34,290 nt of DNA from Entrophospora sp. SA101 (GCA_958430865.1 CAUDNR010000110.1:6007-40296), one strand, 5' to 3'; counted from the first letter of the stretch, positions 1 through 10,974 are shown. Notes: generated by a model from the sequence alone, not told the origin. Numbers and translations are program-made.

Positions 1-234
1 TGTTAAGAATATATTTATTTTATTGTCTTGAAAGCAATATTAAAAAGTTTTAATAATGATCGGCATATTATAAAATTTTGCTTTGTGGATCAACCAATCA
101 CAGATAAAGCCCGCTATGTTAGTGGACACTGTTGCAGATCAAATGTGACGAATGTGACATTCAATAATTTATTGGGGTTGGTCACAATGGTTGATCATCA
201 GAAAATTACTATATAGGTACGGATTTTTTAATGT
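1..234. other. No gene recognised
   Basis: A 62-codon ORF (28-216, plus) occurs here but has no recognisable domain, signal or neighbour link. I do not call it a gene. Confidence 0.4.
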
Positions 235-262
235 TACACACACACACATATATATATATATA
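235..262. repeat. CA/TA microsatellite
   Basis: A run of (ac)n passes into (at)n, a simple dinucleotide repeat. No function is inferred. Confidence 0.9.
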
Positions 263-291
263 TCATCAAAACATTATAGTATAATCAAAGA

Positions 292-1020
292 TTTATTTAA
301 ACTTTAAAACGTAAAGGCTTGATAGTCAAGCAAGCTGTTGGAATAATCCTTCCGTGATTGTATTTGCAGTTGCTCAATTAAGGGCCTGTCAGAGAGTTTT
401 TTTCATTTATATTAGTAAAAAAATTTTTTGTAAAGGTTCAAAGTTATCAATTTTATTGATTTTACTATAAACAATTGAAATTTATTTAAACTTTAAAACG
501 TAAAGGCTCGATAACCAAGCAAGCTGTTGGAATAATCCTTCCGTGATTGTATTTGAAGATGCTCAATTAAGGAGCTATCAGAGAGTTTTTTTCATTTATA
601 TTATATAGTAAAAAATTTTTTTGTAAAGGTTCAAAGTTGTCATTTTACTATAAACAATGGAAATTTAGATAAATTTCAGAATCTAAAGGTTCAATAACCA
701 ACTAGCTATGGGAATAATCTTTCCGTGATTATATTTCCAAACACACAGTTAATAACCGATCAGAGAGTTTTTTTTATTTATATTAGTAAAAAATTTTTTT
801 GTGAAGGTTCAAAGTACTATTATGATGGAAATTTAGATAAAACTTTAAAATGTAAAGACTCAATAATCAAACTAGCTGTGAGAATAACCCTTCCACGATT
901 TCGTTTAAAAACACTCAATTAATGACTAGTCAGAGAGTTTTTTTCATTTGTATTAGTAAAAAATTTTTTTGTAAAGGTTCAAAGTTATCAATTTTGTTGA
1001 TTTTACTATTAATGATGGAA
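292..1020. repeat. Tandem array of four ~180 bp units
   Basis: Four diverged head-to-tail units begin near 292, 481, 664 and 831. Each carries the same order of landmarks: actttaaaacgtaaaggct, a segment like aagctgttggaataatcctt, tccgtgattgtattt, tcagagagttttttt, and a block like agtaaaaaattttttttgtaaaggttcaa. Unit length is about 170-190 bp. The last unit runs directly into the left inverted repeat of the transposon at 1021, so the element sits at or inside the array. The chance ORFs at 725-922 and 922-1119 are repeats of this unit, not genes. Confidence 0.85.
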
Positions 1021-3667
1021 ATTTGGGGTCTGATCAATAGAAACGAGGCATGTCACCAAAAAGTCGATTTTGAGTTAACAATATTTTTATATGTAATTCA
1101 TCGCAAAGAACATTTTTAACTTAGTAACTATACCCACTTTGCTTATAAATGTTTTGAGATATTTGAGGAAAAGTGAAAGGGCGTTAGTCAAATTACGTTA
1201 CATGTAACACAAGCAATTATTGTAAATTAACGTTCTACACATTTTTACAGGTTTTATTATAATGATTACATAATTTAAATGTCTTCTACACATTTATTTT
1301 TTGACAGTGTTTTTGATGAAACACATCCAGAGTTAATAGACCTACAGGAATCCTTTTCTAAAATGAAAATATCATTTCAATTAGATGCAGATTTTAATGA
1401 AGAAACTGAACAAGAAGTACTAGTTATATCAGATATTGAAGATGAAAGTTCAGAAGAAAGTTATCAAGAAACAGAAATTCTATCTAATGAACAAATTAAA
1501 AAATTTAAAAATATTTACTTAAAAAAAAAAATTGAGGATGATGAAATTACAGAATCTGATCAACATAATATGGATATGGATATAGATATAGATATAGATA
1601 AATATATGGAAATTTTTAAAAAAAAGAATTGCTGTGGAAAAGAATGTTTCAAAAATTTAAATTATGAAGAGGTTAAAATTAGGTATAAATGCTTCATTGA
1701 ATTAAAAAAAATTGAACAGGATATTTTTTTAAAAGGTATTCTTGCTGCTAGTATGAAAAGTGAATTAAATTATACTGGAGCTAAAAGACAAAAAATGGAA
1801 ATTGAATACCAATTTAATGGAGTAAATATATGTTCAAAGGCATTTATGGGCATTTATGGCATAGGTAAAACAAGATGGAATAATATTAGAAACCATTTTT
1901 CTAATGACGATATAAAAAAAAGACAAAATGCATTAATGGGGAGAGTAGGTAACAGAACTACACCATTTGATACAGTATTAAAAATACTTATTTTTATTAT
2001 AAAATTTTCTAATATCAATGGGCTTCCATCACCTGGTAAATATAAATGTGAATTATTTTTTAATAAAAAATTGTTAATTTTATTAATTATTATCATAGGA
2101 AGAAACTTTAGGAAAGACACAAACCATTAATTTTTCTTCCTGCAAATGAAACCTACAGTTCTATATATAATTATTATTCCAATTCGATTGATGAGGTTCC
2201 TGATATATTATCAGTTTCATATTCAACATTTTGTCGCATATGGAAAACATATCTTCCTGATATAAAATTCCTTACTCCTAGAAGTGATTTATGTGGATTT
2301 TGTAAGGAACATAGGTTCAATGCAAAATATTGGACACAGGAAGAAAAGGATAAAAAATTATAGAATGGAGTAATCATATTACTTGGGCATTTAATGAACA
2401 AGAATATTACAGGTATATATTTATATTTATTGAATTTATTTGTTCATTTATTTATTTTTATTTTATTTTTTTATTTTTAGAGATTGTATAAAAAATTCAA
2501 AAGAGGCATTTAAGAATTTAACTCAAGATATAAATCCCATTAGACTTGCAAATTCACTTGATATCAAATTTCATATTTCATGGGATTTTGCTGAACAGGT
2601 TCATATTCCATATTCTTCACAACAAGTAGTATGTATTATATTTTTTATAAATAATTTTATGAAAGGCAAATAAATAAAATTTAAAATATATTTAATTGAC
2701 AAATAGGGTAGTTCATTTTTTAAAGCCTTGTATAAAGTTCAAGTATTTGGTATTTGTGAAGATTTTAGACCTAGACAGGTAAATAATTAAAATTTTTTCA
2801 ATTGATTTTAAATTATATAATAAATAATCAACATAATTACTATCTAGATTAATTACCTGATAGAAGAATCACAATTTGTTGGCAAAGGAGCTGATACTGT
2901 TATTTCTTTAGTGCATAATTATTTTGAATTGTATAGTCTTGGTGAAAAAGAAATAATCATTCATGCTGATAATTGTTCAGGACAAAATAAAAACAATGCA
3001 ATGATTCAGTATTTAGCATGGAGAGTATTAACAGGTAAACATAAAAAAATCACATATTCTTTTATGGTCCCTGGCCATACTAAATTTAGTCCTGATGGAT
3101 TTTTTGGACTATTCAAATTGAAGTTAAAAAATTCTGAAGTTGATGATTTAGAAGACCTTGTTAAAGTTGTAAATTCATCAACAAAAGGATATAATATTGC
3201 ACAAACAATTTTTGATGAAACTAGGGAAAAGAAAGTCTTATTTTACAGTTGGACTAAATACTTAAAAACTTTTTTTAAACCATTGCCAAACATTTTAAAA
3301 TATCATCACTTTATTTTTAATCAAGAACAACCAGGAATTATATATGTTAAAAAAAGTATTGACAGTGAACTTTTAATAGTTGACATAACTGAAAATTTAG
3401 ATAATATTGACCGAGTTTTGGAAAGAAAAAATCCAGTAGGTTTATCTGCTGATAGAAAAAAATATTTAAGTGAAGAAGTTTCTAAGTATGTTCAAAATCC
3501 TGTCAAAAAAAATTTTTATTGTAATTTCTGAATTTTTGAATTTTGATTTAATAAAATTTGGCAATGATCTACGACTCAGGGGTTTTGGGGTCAAAAATCT
3601 TATTTCTTAATTTTCTCAAAACATGATTTTGGTGACATGCCTCGTTTCTATTGATCAGGCCCCAAAT
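1021..3667 (+). mobile_element. DNA transposon with terminal inverted repeats and an intron-bearing transposase
   Basis: The left end begins atttggggtctgatcaatag at 1021. The reverse complement of the right end (3667 back to about 3621) reads atttggggcctgatcaatag and continues through aaacgaggcatgtcaccaaa, so the inverted repeat is at least 40 bp with one mismatch in the first 18. The 2.65 kb between the ends holds a single transposase gene on the plus strand. I could not recognise a convincing target-site duplication: the A/T flanks allow several 2-4 bp alignments with none exact beyond 2 bp. The superfamily is uncertain. The transposase belongs to the large fungal/metazoan group that I recall being labelled DUF7869. 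Confidence 0.85.
1279..3531 (+). pseudogene. Transposase of the DNCxGQNKNN / GHTKF family, five exons, two 1-nt frameshifts
   Basis: Inferred exons are 1279-2035, 2099-2412, 2481-2628, 2707-2778 and 2848-3531; all four introns are GT-AG and 63-78 bp. The product would be about 655 residues. It has an acidic N-terminus, a Cys cluster near residue 115 (NCCGKECF), NGLPSPGR near 250, a Cys pair in DLCGFC, then HADNCSGQNKNN (about residue 470) and MVPGHTKFSPDGFFG (about 510), which look like the catalytic core of an RNase H-like transposase. The frame is lost twice: at about 2120, and in the A-run at about 2353, each consistent with one missing base. The protein continues sensibly in the next frame both times. 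It is therefore a recently dead copy, or the A-runs are sequencing errors. All Trp codons here are TGG, unlike the cassettes at 10-17 kb. Family identity rests on my recognition of the motifs. Confidence 0.8.
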
Positions 3668-3723
3668 ATAAAGAATTTAATAAAAACTAATAAAGTAATA
3701 AAATTTGCAGTTGACTGAAATAT

Positions 3724-4262
3724 TTTTATTCATTATCAGTATAGATTGGTTTGGGACAAGTGATGTCTTTAAACTCATCTTTCACGAATGGACGAATATT
3801 CTGGTAAAGATATTCTTGTCTTTTGTAATCCAAAGGAGGTGGTGTTAACACTAAAATAGATAAAGTTCTAATTTCTTCAAAAATATCTGATTTCTTGGTT
3901 TTCAATAAATTGAATTCAGCAAAAGGTCCATTAGCAACTTCTTGAACTTTGACCATACCAAGATTAGTTGCTTCAAAAAGAAAATGTTGACATTTCTGTA
4001 TACTTGGTAACTTCTTAAAATAAATTCTCAAAATAGCTTTAATATCTAAATATTGAAAACCTCTTCCACCTTCATAACATTGAGCTTTATTCAATCTAGC
4101 TGGGCTAGACTTTTTTACCACCTCAACCACATGATCTAGACAATCTACTCTGGTTCTTCTATAGAGTTTTTTAATCATCCCAAAATTACCATCACATTTG
4201 AATTTGGTATGTCCAGGAATCATGAAATTCAATTCAATACTTTTATAATAACCACTCCATAT
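3724..4262 (-). pseudogene. Truncated transposase, C-terminal third (copy B)
   Basis: The minus-strand frame carries MIPGHTKFKCDGNFG, CYEGGRGFQYLDIKA and VLTPPPLDYKRQEYLY, closely matching the C-terminal parts of the copies at 11168-12059 and 15539-17264. The DNC/GQN block and everything upstream are missing. Homology stops abruptly at about 4255-4262, inside the segment that reads VICGYYES in the other copies, and unrelated sequence follows. The segment contains no Trp codon, so it gives no information on the code used. It lies just beyond the right end of the transposon at 1021-3667. Confidence 0.8.
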
Positions 4263-5345
4263 AAGAAGAAGCATATATTTATCATCTGAAACATCTATTA
4301 TACATGACCTAGTTTTAAAATAGTTATCTTGGTTATCTCATTGAATTGTTCCTTGGTCAAGATTAACTGTGCATCCTGTAATAGATTCATCTTGTTTACT
4401 ATGGGTTACTAAAATTTATGAATAGGACTATCCTTTATTTCATCAATGGGACATCTATTGTGTGCATTAACTATAATTTGTTGTTCAATGGCATCAACAA
4501 CATCTATATAATTTGTAGTTGGGTTTTTAATATTATTTTCTGATTAATCTGTCACTACTTTATACAATCATCATTATCATTTCCTTCTTCCATTTTTATA
4601 AAAGAATTGATTGAAAGTTTTTTAATGAAAAATGTAAGGGTAAAAAAATAAATTTGTGTATCAATTTAAAATTAAGTGTACATTGCCAGAAGACTCCAGA
4701 TTAGGTAAAAAATAACTGATGATAATAATAATAATTATACACCATCACCAAAACTCCTAATAAAAATAATAATAATTCATGGAAAATAATATTCATAATT
4801 CTTTCGAAGTAAAACGCAATAATCCCGATTGCCAAATTAGTAATAGCGAATTTAAACAAAACAAGTTTTTCTACATTACCGAATATGGTATAGATTAATT
4901 GCCTAATTTCGACTAGAATTATTATACCCGATCGAAGATTAAAGATTGTTACATTTGCGATCTTCATTTAAAGTATATCATTGATTGTCACTTAAAATGT
5001 TATAAATAGAGCAAGACAATATATTAAAAAAAAGTAGATGCTTTGTTAGAATAATATAGAATAATAAATAACATTTGGATATGAAGACTAGAATTATAAT
5101 TAAAAATGATTTATTATTTATGATTTATTTAGATTAAATCTCACAAATGTTTTGTTGTCACCACCACCAAAGCAAGAAAAGAGGCAATACTTTCAATTGC
5201 ATATAATATTTAATTAAAAAATGTGTTTACATCAATCACTTAAATTATTATATTAAAATTAGCAATAATAAATTTTATTTCAAATTAAAAAATTAAATTC
5301 ATAAAGTAAAAAACATCCATCAACAACATACATATAAAAAGAAAA
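4263..5345. other. No intact gene; possible coding relic at 4263-4600
   Basis: On the minus strand, 4600 down to 4263 holds short coding-like stretches (an acidic start MEEGNDNDDC, then DVVDAIEQQIIVNAH) broken by stops and shifts. This may be the remains of the gene that recombined with transposase copy B. A hydrophobic 88-codon ORF at 4701-4967 (minus) has no recognisable family and biased A/T composition. The rest is A/T-rich spacer containing the 3' flank of RPA1. Confidence 0.4.
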
Positions 5346-8300
5346 CTACAATTTTTCTAATTCATTTATTTTTTCACATAAATGATTAGTCTCAGCTACA
5401 TAATCAATTTCTGAAATAGCCACCAAGTTATTGTTTACAACAGTCTTCTCCTACAAAATAAAATGATCCCACTTATATTTATATTTATTTATTTATATAA
5501 TTATTATAATAATTGCTATAGTATTTAATACTTACATTAAAAGTTTTTAGCTGAGTACAAACTTTAAATATGTAAGACTCCCACAATCGATTTTTTATAT
5601 GATTTTCATAACCATAAGGATCAAAATCCTAATAAAATGTATATATATATATATATATTAGAAAATTAAAAATATTAATTAATGAATAGAAAAAAATATG
5701 ATATAAATAAACAATTACTCTAAGTTTACGGAAATCATCAGCAGGCATGCCCAGAATTAATGCAGCTGTTTCATCAAAACAATTCATCCATGCACTATCT
5801 GAATGATCAGTTATACGAATTGGTAAAATATATCTATAACAAACAAACAAAACAAACAACATCAATAAATATTAATATTTAAAAAAAATTTTCCATTAGC
5901 AAGTAACATTATACCTGTAGGTTGGAGTCTCAAATGATTTTGAACATCTATCACAACTCCAATTATTGCCACTTCCAAATACTTTCTTTTTGCAAGAACT
6001 GCATGAAGGATAAATAAGTTCTTTGCCTTTATTATGTATGTAAGCAACAGTAGCCCTAACAGTGAAATAGTCAGGCTTGGAAATAAATATATAGATGAAG
6101 TTAAAGCTAGATGCATAAAAACAATAAACACATATATAAATTCATGTAAAACTATTACTTTTTCTTTACGTCCTAAAGTTTTATCAGATTTAATTTCTTC
6201 TAATGACTTTTGAGCCTCTTTTATGTTGATTGATCGACTTAATGAATTGAATTCTAACTGAGATCCACCTGTACTATACCTAAAAACAATAATATGAACA
6301 CATTTTTAATTAATTTAAAAATTATTATATATAATCAATCAATTCATTAGCCAATCAATAAATTAATAATCAGTAATACCATTCTGATAACTCAGTTGCT
6401 TCTGGTAATGAAGGATTTGTAATCAGGACAGTGCTGTTTGTTGTTGATAAACCTTTACCTGAGGGGATAAAAATAATTAATCACTTGCAAATAAATAAAG
6501 ATATGGTACATGTATAAAATATTATTAAAGATTTTGAACCTCTAAAATCACTAACACGAGCAGATTTAATAATAATTACTGAGCCAATAGTACAATCCAA
6601 ATTATCAATGAGATTCCTCCATATTGTCACCGTAATCTCATAACCACTTTTATCGACTATATCAATTTCTTGTTTTTGAAGCTACAAATAATTTAACACC
6701 AAAATAAAAGAAAATAAATCAATTGATGAACTTTCAAAAATTAACAAAAGAAACTTTTTAACAAAATATATATATTAAAGATAAATACTGTTTTTTGATC
6801 ATTTTTTGTTGAAACATCAAGGATTTCATGAATATATCTAACAACACCAATAACATCTATTAAAATAATATGTATAATATTAATAAAAAAATAAAAAAAT
6901 AAAAAACCATTATTAGAAATCACAATTACCAATATGAGTGTCTTTATCAATGCTAAGCAGTTTTTCAAATGTCACAAATTTGAAACTCAATTCACTATCC
7001 AAGGAATCAGTATCAGTGCACTATAAAAGAAAAAGGAAAAAGATTTTTTTAAAAAATTAATGTTATGGGGTGTAAAAACCTATGTTTACATACCAGTCTA
7101 ACTTCACTGCTATTTTCAAAGTGTAATTCATATTTATGACCTTGATAAATTGGATTTTTGTTTAGAGCTACTTTCAACTTGGTCATATAATATGCCTATT
7201 TGAAATTAAATAATTAATAATTGATATGTATTATTAATAAAAAGGGTAATTGAATGAAAATTTATACTTTGTTCTCCTTGAGTAGTTCATAAAATTTATC
7301 CACACAAAATGTAAATGCTGTAGCTCTGATCTCTCCCTAATTAGATTAATTGTTAGTAATTGGAGAGGAATGATGGTAATAATAAATGAGTTTCTAATAT
7401 CCTGATGAATAATTGAATTAAAATTGTAACTCGTACTGATTTATCCATTAAAGTAACATTGAAAAGTCTTCCTTGTCCACGATTGTTAGACCACTGTTTA
7501 ATATCTGATTTATATACTACAAATGCTTTAATAGTGAAACTGAACAAATAATAAATAATAAAATATATAATTTTAATGAAGCCATAAAATTAATGTTCTC
7601 AAAAAATAATTTAATATACATACTGAGTATTAAAGTGATTGATTTGCTTGATTTCTAATATAGCCGAAGAAGGCACTGGTCTACTAAAATCACTTTAATT
7701 TTAAAAATTTTAAGCAAAAAAAAGATTATTATACAAAATTTATTGATCAATACCTATTATTATTATTATTGTTGTTATTATTGTTATTATTGTTATTATT
7801 ATTATTAGATTGGCTTTGGAAGGAAGGGTTAGCAGGAAAGTTATAAGGATGTGGTGGGTTCTGTTGTGGCATCTGTGATTGAAATGGTTGTGGTGCAATG
7901 TTTTGAGAGAATTGGGATGTTTGTGGTGCATAGTTTTGTTGTAGTTGCTGGGGAGGTAAAGCTTGTGAGTACTGTCGAGGAGGCAACATTTGAAAGTATA
8001 GTTGGTGAGGTAAACCTTGTGCTTGTTGATTATACTGTCGTTGTTGCTGTTGTGGTTGATGCTGTTGCAGTTGTGGTTGATGCTGTTGTTGTGGGAAATT
8101 TTGAGATTGTTGATTTCTTGGAGGCAAATTTTGAGGTTGTTGTTGGTGATATTGCTGTTTTTGTGATTCTTGAGGATAAAGAGTAGATTGATTAAAAATC
8201 CTGGACTGTTGTTGTTGGATCAATTGTGGAGGCAAAGATGATTGAGGGGGTTGATTAAAAATCCTGGACTGTTGATTTATTAATGGTTGTTGCATCATTT

Positions 8301-9502
8301 GTGATGATTGAGACATTTGAGGAAGAGGCTGACTAAAGATCCTGGATTGTTGTTGAGATGATTGAGGTGGCCTTGGTTGTTGTTGGTTTGATCTTTGATA
8401 CATTGTATTATTGCTGCTGCAATTGTTGTTATCATTTCCACTGTTATTGTTGTCATTATTACCACTATCGTCATTGTTGTTGCCATTATTATTATTGGTT
8501 TCTTCTGTTACTGTTAATGGTAAGTTTTGTTCATCAGAAAAAGGTGAATTTGTGTGACTTATCAAGTTGAACTCATTAACTATAATAATACTAATATTTA
8601 ATATCGTTACCATTGTAGATTATAATTATAATAAATAATTAGTTAGTTAATTAATAATGTATTTGCCAGTAAACCTAGTAATGAATATTAAAACTTTACT
8701 TTTTTGAATCATCTTGATTACTATATGTATAGTTGGTCACAAGGATGATGTCTCCTATTTCAAGATGCATTTTTTTCTTTCGTGATTTTATCATATCTGC
8801 TAAAATATAGCCTAAATAAAAAACAGATATATTCATTTCGTCATGTAAACATAATAATCTAATTGCAACATTCAAGAAAATAATAAATAATTACACATGA
8901 ATATGGAGACGCCATCTGTAGATAAATGTCTAATAGTTATATGAAATATGTATAATATTTATTTATTAGTCAAAGTCAAATATTCTATGTATGTATCATT
9001 GCATAGACTATGTATGGAGCATAAAAACCATGAAATCAAAGGAAAACGCGCGATAAAAATATAAAAAATGTAAAAATATATAAAATACTTGCTTAACATA
9101 TTTATTAGATATTATTCCTGGGCTTACTTTTGTGATCTGTAACCGAAGATTTGGCAAACTTGTCATAGGTAATTTCTTCAAATATTCAATGAGCTGTCCT
9201 GGGCCATATTTTCGACTCAGCCCTTCCAAGACGCTCGCATCCTTCTCTTCTATTATCACATGTGGATCTTTAGTTCTGTTGTATGTGAAATCAAAATTAT
9301 GTGAATTTGAAATTCACATGTGAAAATTGAAATTTAAATTCACATATGTGAAAAAAATTTTATATATAATAAAACTAGAGTGACGACGAGTGATGGCGGG
9401 CGATGACCACCACCGCCACCATTCTTAAAACACTTACCCAGCTGCTTCTCCAGACGTATTATTTTTGCTTCTTCCATTTCTTGCTGCCTTGTCTTTGGGC
9501 AT
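5346..9502 (-). CDS. RPA1: Replication protein A large subunit (RPA70 / Rfa1), 18 exons
   Basis: This is the largest subunit of the heterotrimeric single-strand DNA binding complex for nuclear replication, repair and recombination. Exons (descending): 9502-9438, 9275-9128, 8929-8895, 8811-8700, 8590-7754, 7692-7624, 7539-7437, 7336-7268, 7195-7094, 7020-6930, 6856-6789, 6681-6540, 6458-6380, 6279-6159, 6075-5915, 5833-5719, 5628-5536, 5450-5346, about 837 residues. An N-terminal OB fold ([10 protein letters not shown]) is followed by a Q/N-rich linker (about 120-400). DBD-A starts at [18 protein letters not shown] and continues as GEIRATAF...[13 protein letters not shown] follows ([13 protein letters not shown]). 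DBD-C has a zinc ribbon CSSC...CDRC (about 705-725) and ends near IFKVCTQL. Phases agree at every junction except between exons 2 and 3, where a small exon or odd splice is missing from my model. Exons 1-2 could therefore belong to a separate short gene. Other fungi have about 600-620 residues; the excess is the linker and the N-terminal module. Confidence 0.92.
7754..8560 (-). repeat. Q/N-rich low-complexity linker of RPA1 with SRIF repeats
   Basis: A single exon encodes about 270 residues dominated by Gln, Asn, Pro and Ser, ending in a run of 17 Asn. The motif QQSRIF(N/S)Q recurs three times. In DNA terms it is a degenerate CAA/CAG/AAC repeat tract. It lies between the N-terminal protein-interaction OB fold and DBD-A, where RPA70 normally has a much shorter flexible linker. 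The long plus-strand ORFs at 7851-8186 and 8358-8570 are antisense shadows of this repeat. Confidence 0.9.
9372..9426. repeat. Hairpin-forming sequence in RPA1 intron 1, shared with 19190-19228
   Basis: The plus strand reads aactagagtgacgacgagtg, then a GC-rich block (ggcgggcgatgaccacc...), and ends ccaccattctt. The counterpart at 19190-19228 starts aactagagtgacgagtggtg and also ends accaccattct. Each block can fold on itself through ggtgg/ccacc. Both lie just inside the 5' part of a gene whose protein starts MPK, pointing to a dispersed repeat or a duplicated 5' gene module. Confidence 0.7.
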
Positions 9503-10087
9503 TTTTATTTTAAAAATAAAAAGTTTAAAGTTTATTTGATCGACCGACAAACGCGTGCGCATTAATTATTTATCCCATTGGTATTTTTTTTTGGTAGGAC
9601 AGACGCGAATTGATTTTTTTTTCTTTTCTTTTGGAAAAACAATTTACTTTTCAAAGATGAAAAAACACGAGTGATGTTTGGTTTATGGTTTGGTTTGGGT
9701 CTCCTAAATAAGACGTGTTAATAACTAACCAGAGGTGCTTTTTTTTACTTGTATTGATATAATGTGGTGTCTTATTTTATATAAACATTTTAATTGGAAT
9801 CAAGACGCAGAGCAGATCTTGCTGGGTAATTATAAGATTTTCATTGATAATATTTTGTTTTTCGTAATCATTAATAATACTATTATAAATATTATAATCA
9901 CAAGATATCAAGGCAGCCACCATTGAAAAAGAGACATTTTGAGTATGCAACGTTTGATTACAGGAAAATAGCAGGTGTTGAAGCACGCACACTGTCTTGA
10001 ACACTTACAGTCATTCTCTCACGTTCCTCATGTACAAAGGCTAATCTGACCAAGATTTCCATGATGATATGATGATGCAGTTGAATT
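9503..10087. other. RPA1 upstream region; no gene seen
   Basis: The sequence gatcgaccgac followed by aaacgcg at 9538-9554 sits about 35 bp upstream of the RPA1 start. It matches gatcgatcgac followed by cacgcg at 19306-19322, about 32 bp upstream of the gene at 17671-19272, so it is a candidate shared promoter element. The ORFs at 9735-9926 (plus) and 9777-10004 (minus) overlap each other and show no family features. Confidence 0.4.
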
Positions 10088-10355
10088 TCAGGGGGGGGGG
10101 CGCATGGCCCTGGAGTTTATCATGATTGCACCAATCGTCAATGACACTTTCACTAATCTTCCCAGACCAGAGAAGGCTGCAGGCACGCTGGCCGAAAAGT
10201 TGCCTGCAACAATCCTACCTCTAGATAAAAATGGCACTGTGACCAAATCGCAACTCTGGAGGAATATCAAGAGAATCTGCAACTTGTTTCAAGCACAGGA
10301 GGTTACAATTCAGAGCAGGGTTTGTGGCCCTGAAATTGCATTTGGACTCTGATAT
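10088..10355 (+). other. GC-richer island with an unidentified 82-codon ORF
   Basis: After a run of ten G (10091-10100), the ORF 10104-10352 starts MALEFIMIAPIVNDTF and ends CGPEIAFGL. Its base use is clearly different from the surroundings: roughly half G+C and balanced codons with C or G at third positions, against under 30% nearby. I recognise no family. It has no visible intron, partner gene or terminator. It could be a transferred or inserted fragment, the end of a larger coding sequence truncated upstream, or an ordinary short gene of unusual composition. The opposite strand also stays open for 64 codons and cannot be excluded. Confidence 0.4.
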
Positions 10356-10434
10356 TAAGAGGAAAGTTGTAAAATAGTTTTTGTTTTGTATAATCACTTT
10401 CCTAAATGCTCTGTTTCTCTGATGCTAACCAATT

Positions 10435-10962
10435 TTAATGATTTTGGGTAGGGGTTTTTGGCCAATCTCATCCTTCATATCCTTTTTCTAAAATTCCTTT
10501 TAAAGTTAAATTATCTTCTATTTTGCCTTCTCTTACTCAATTTCTAAATAACTCTTTACTTTCTTCAGAGTTTAATTTGATAAGGTTAATAAAGATATCT
10601 CTTTTTGCCTTATTTCTTACCCGTCAATGAATACTTGATTGTTTCCAATAAGGAAAATATTGATAAGCAGCGAGAATTACATTTCCACGAGCTGCTTCAG
10701 TAGGATACACCTTACAGAACCATTCTCATTCTTCTTGATTGCAATGAGCTGCTCTCATAATTTCATTAACTACATCTACATCAGGATTATCAGTATAATG
10801 TCTCTTACTCAACATAGTAGCTATTCATTCTCTAATTTCATCATTGTTCAACTGTTTAAATTGTGTTTCTTGTTCTTTATCTGCTAATTGCCTCTTTAAA
10901 TTTTCATTTTCTTCTAATAGTTGTTTATTTCTCTCTTGGAATTCATTTATTGTGTTTACCAT
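10435..10962 (-). CDS. Coiled-coil protein, intact only if TGA is read as Trp (cassette 1, downstream gene)
   Basis: From ATG at 10962 the frame runs 175 codons to TAA at 10437-10435 with no TAA or TAG inside, but with five TGA (10825-10827, 10726-10728, 10624-10626, 10537-10539, 10468-10470). Read as Trp these give REWIATML, QEEWEWFC, IHWRVRNK, FRNWVREG and GWDWPKTP. Three further Trp are TGG. Residues 5-35 are a strongly charged heptad-like coiled coil (QERNKQLLEENENLKRQLAD). The rest is a Trp-rich helical domain with a Cys/His patch that I do not recognise. It has no intron. It lies 205 bp downstream of the transposase on the same strand. The gene at 14613-15374 occupies the same place in the second cassette and shares the start MVN.IN and the coiled coil, but has a different C-terminal domain. 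Under the standard code it would be a pseudogene with five nonsense codons and no frameshift. Confidence 0.7.
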
Positions 10963-10974
10963 GATTTTATTTAT

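Noticed and set aside
1021..1024. A specific target-site duplication for the transposon at 1021-3667
   Set aside because: Several 2-4 bp alignments are possible in the A/T flanks and none is exact beyond 2 bp.
4701..4967. Small membrane protein on the minus strand
   Set aside because: Hydrophobicity follows from T/A-rich codons; there is no recognisable family or conserved start context.
7851..8570. Long plus-strand ORFs opposite the Q/N-rich exon
   Set aside because: They are antisense shadows of CAA/CAG repeats (Val/Cys/Leu-rich) with no independent features.
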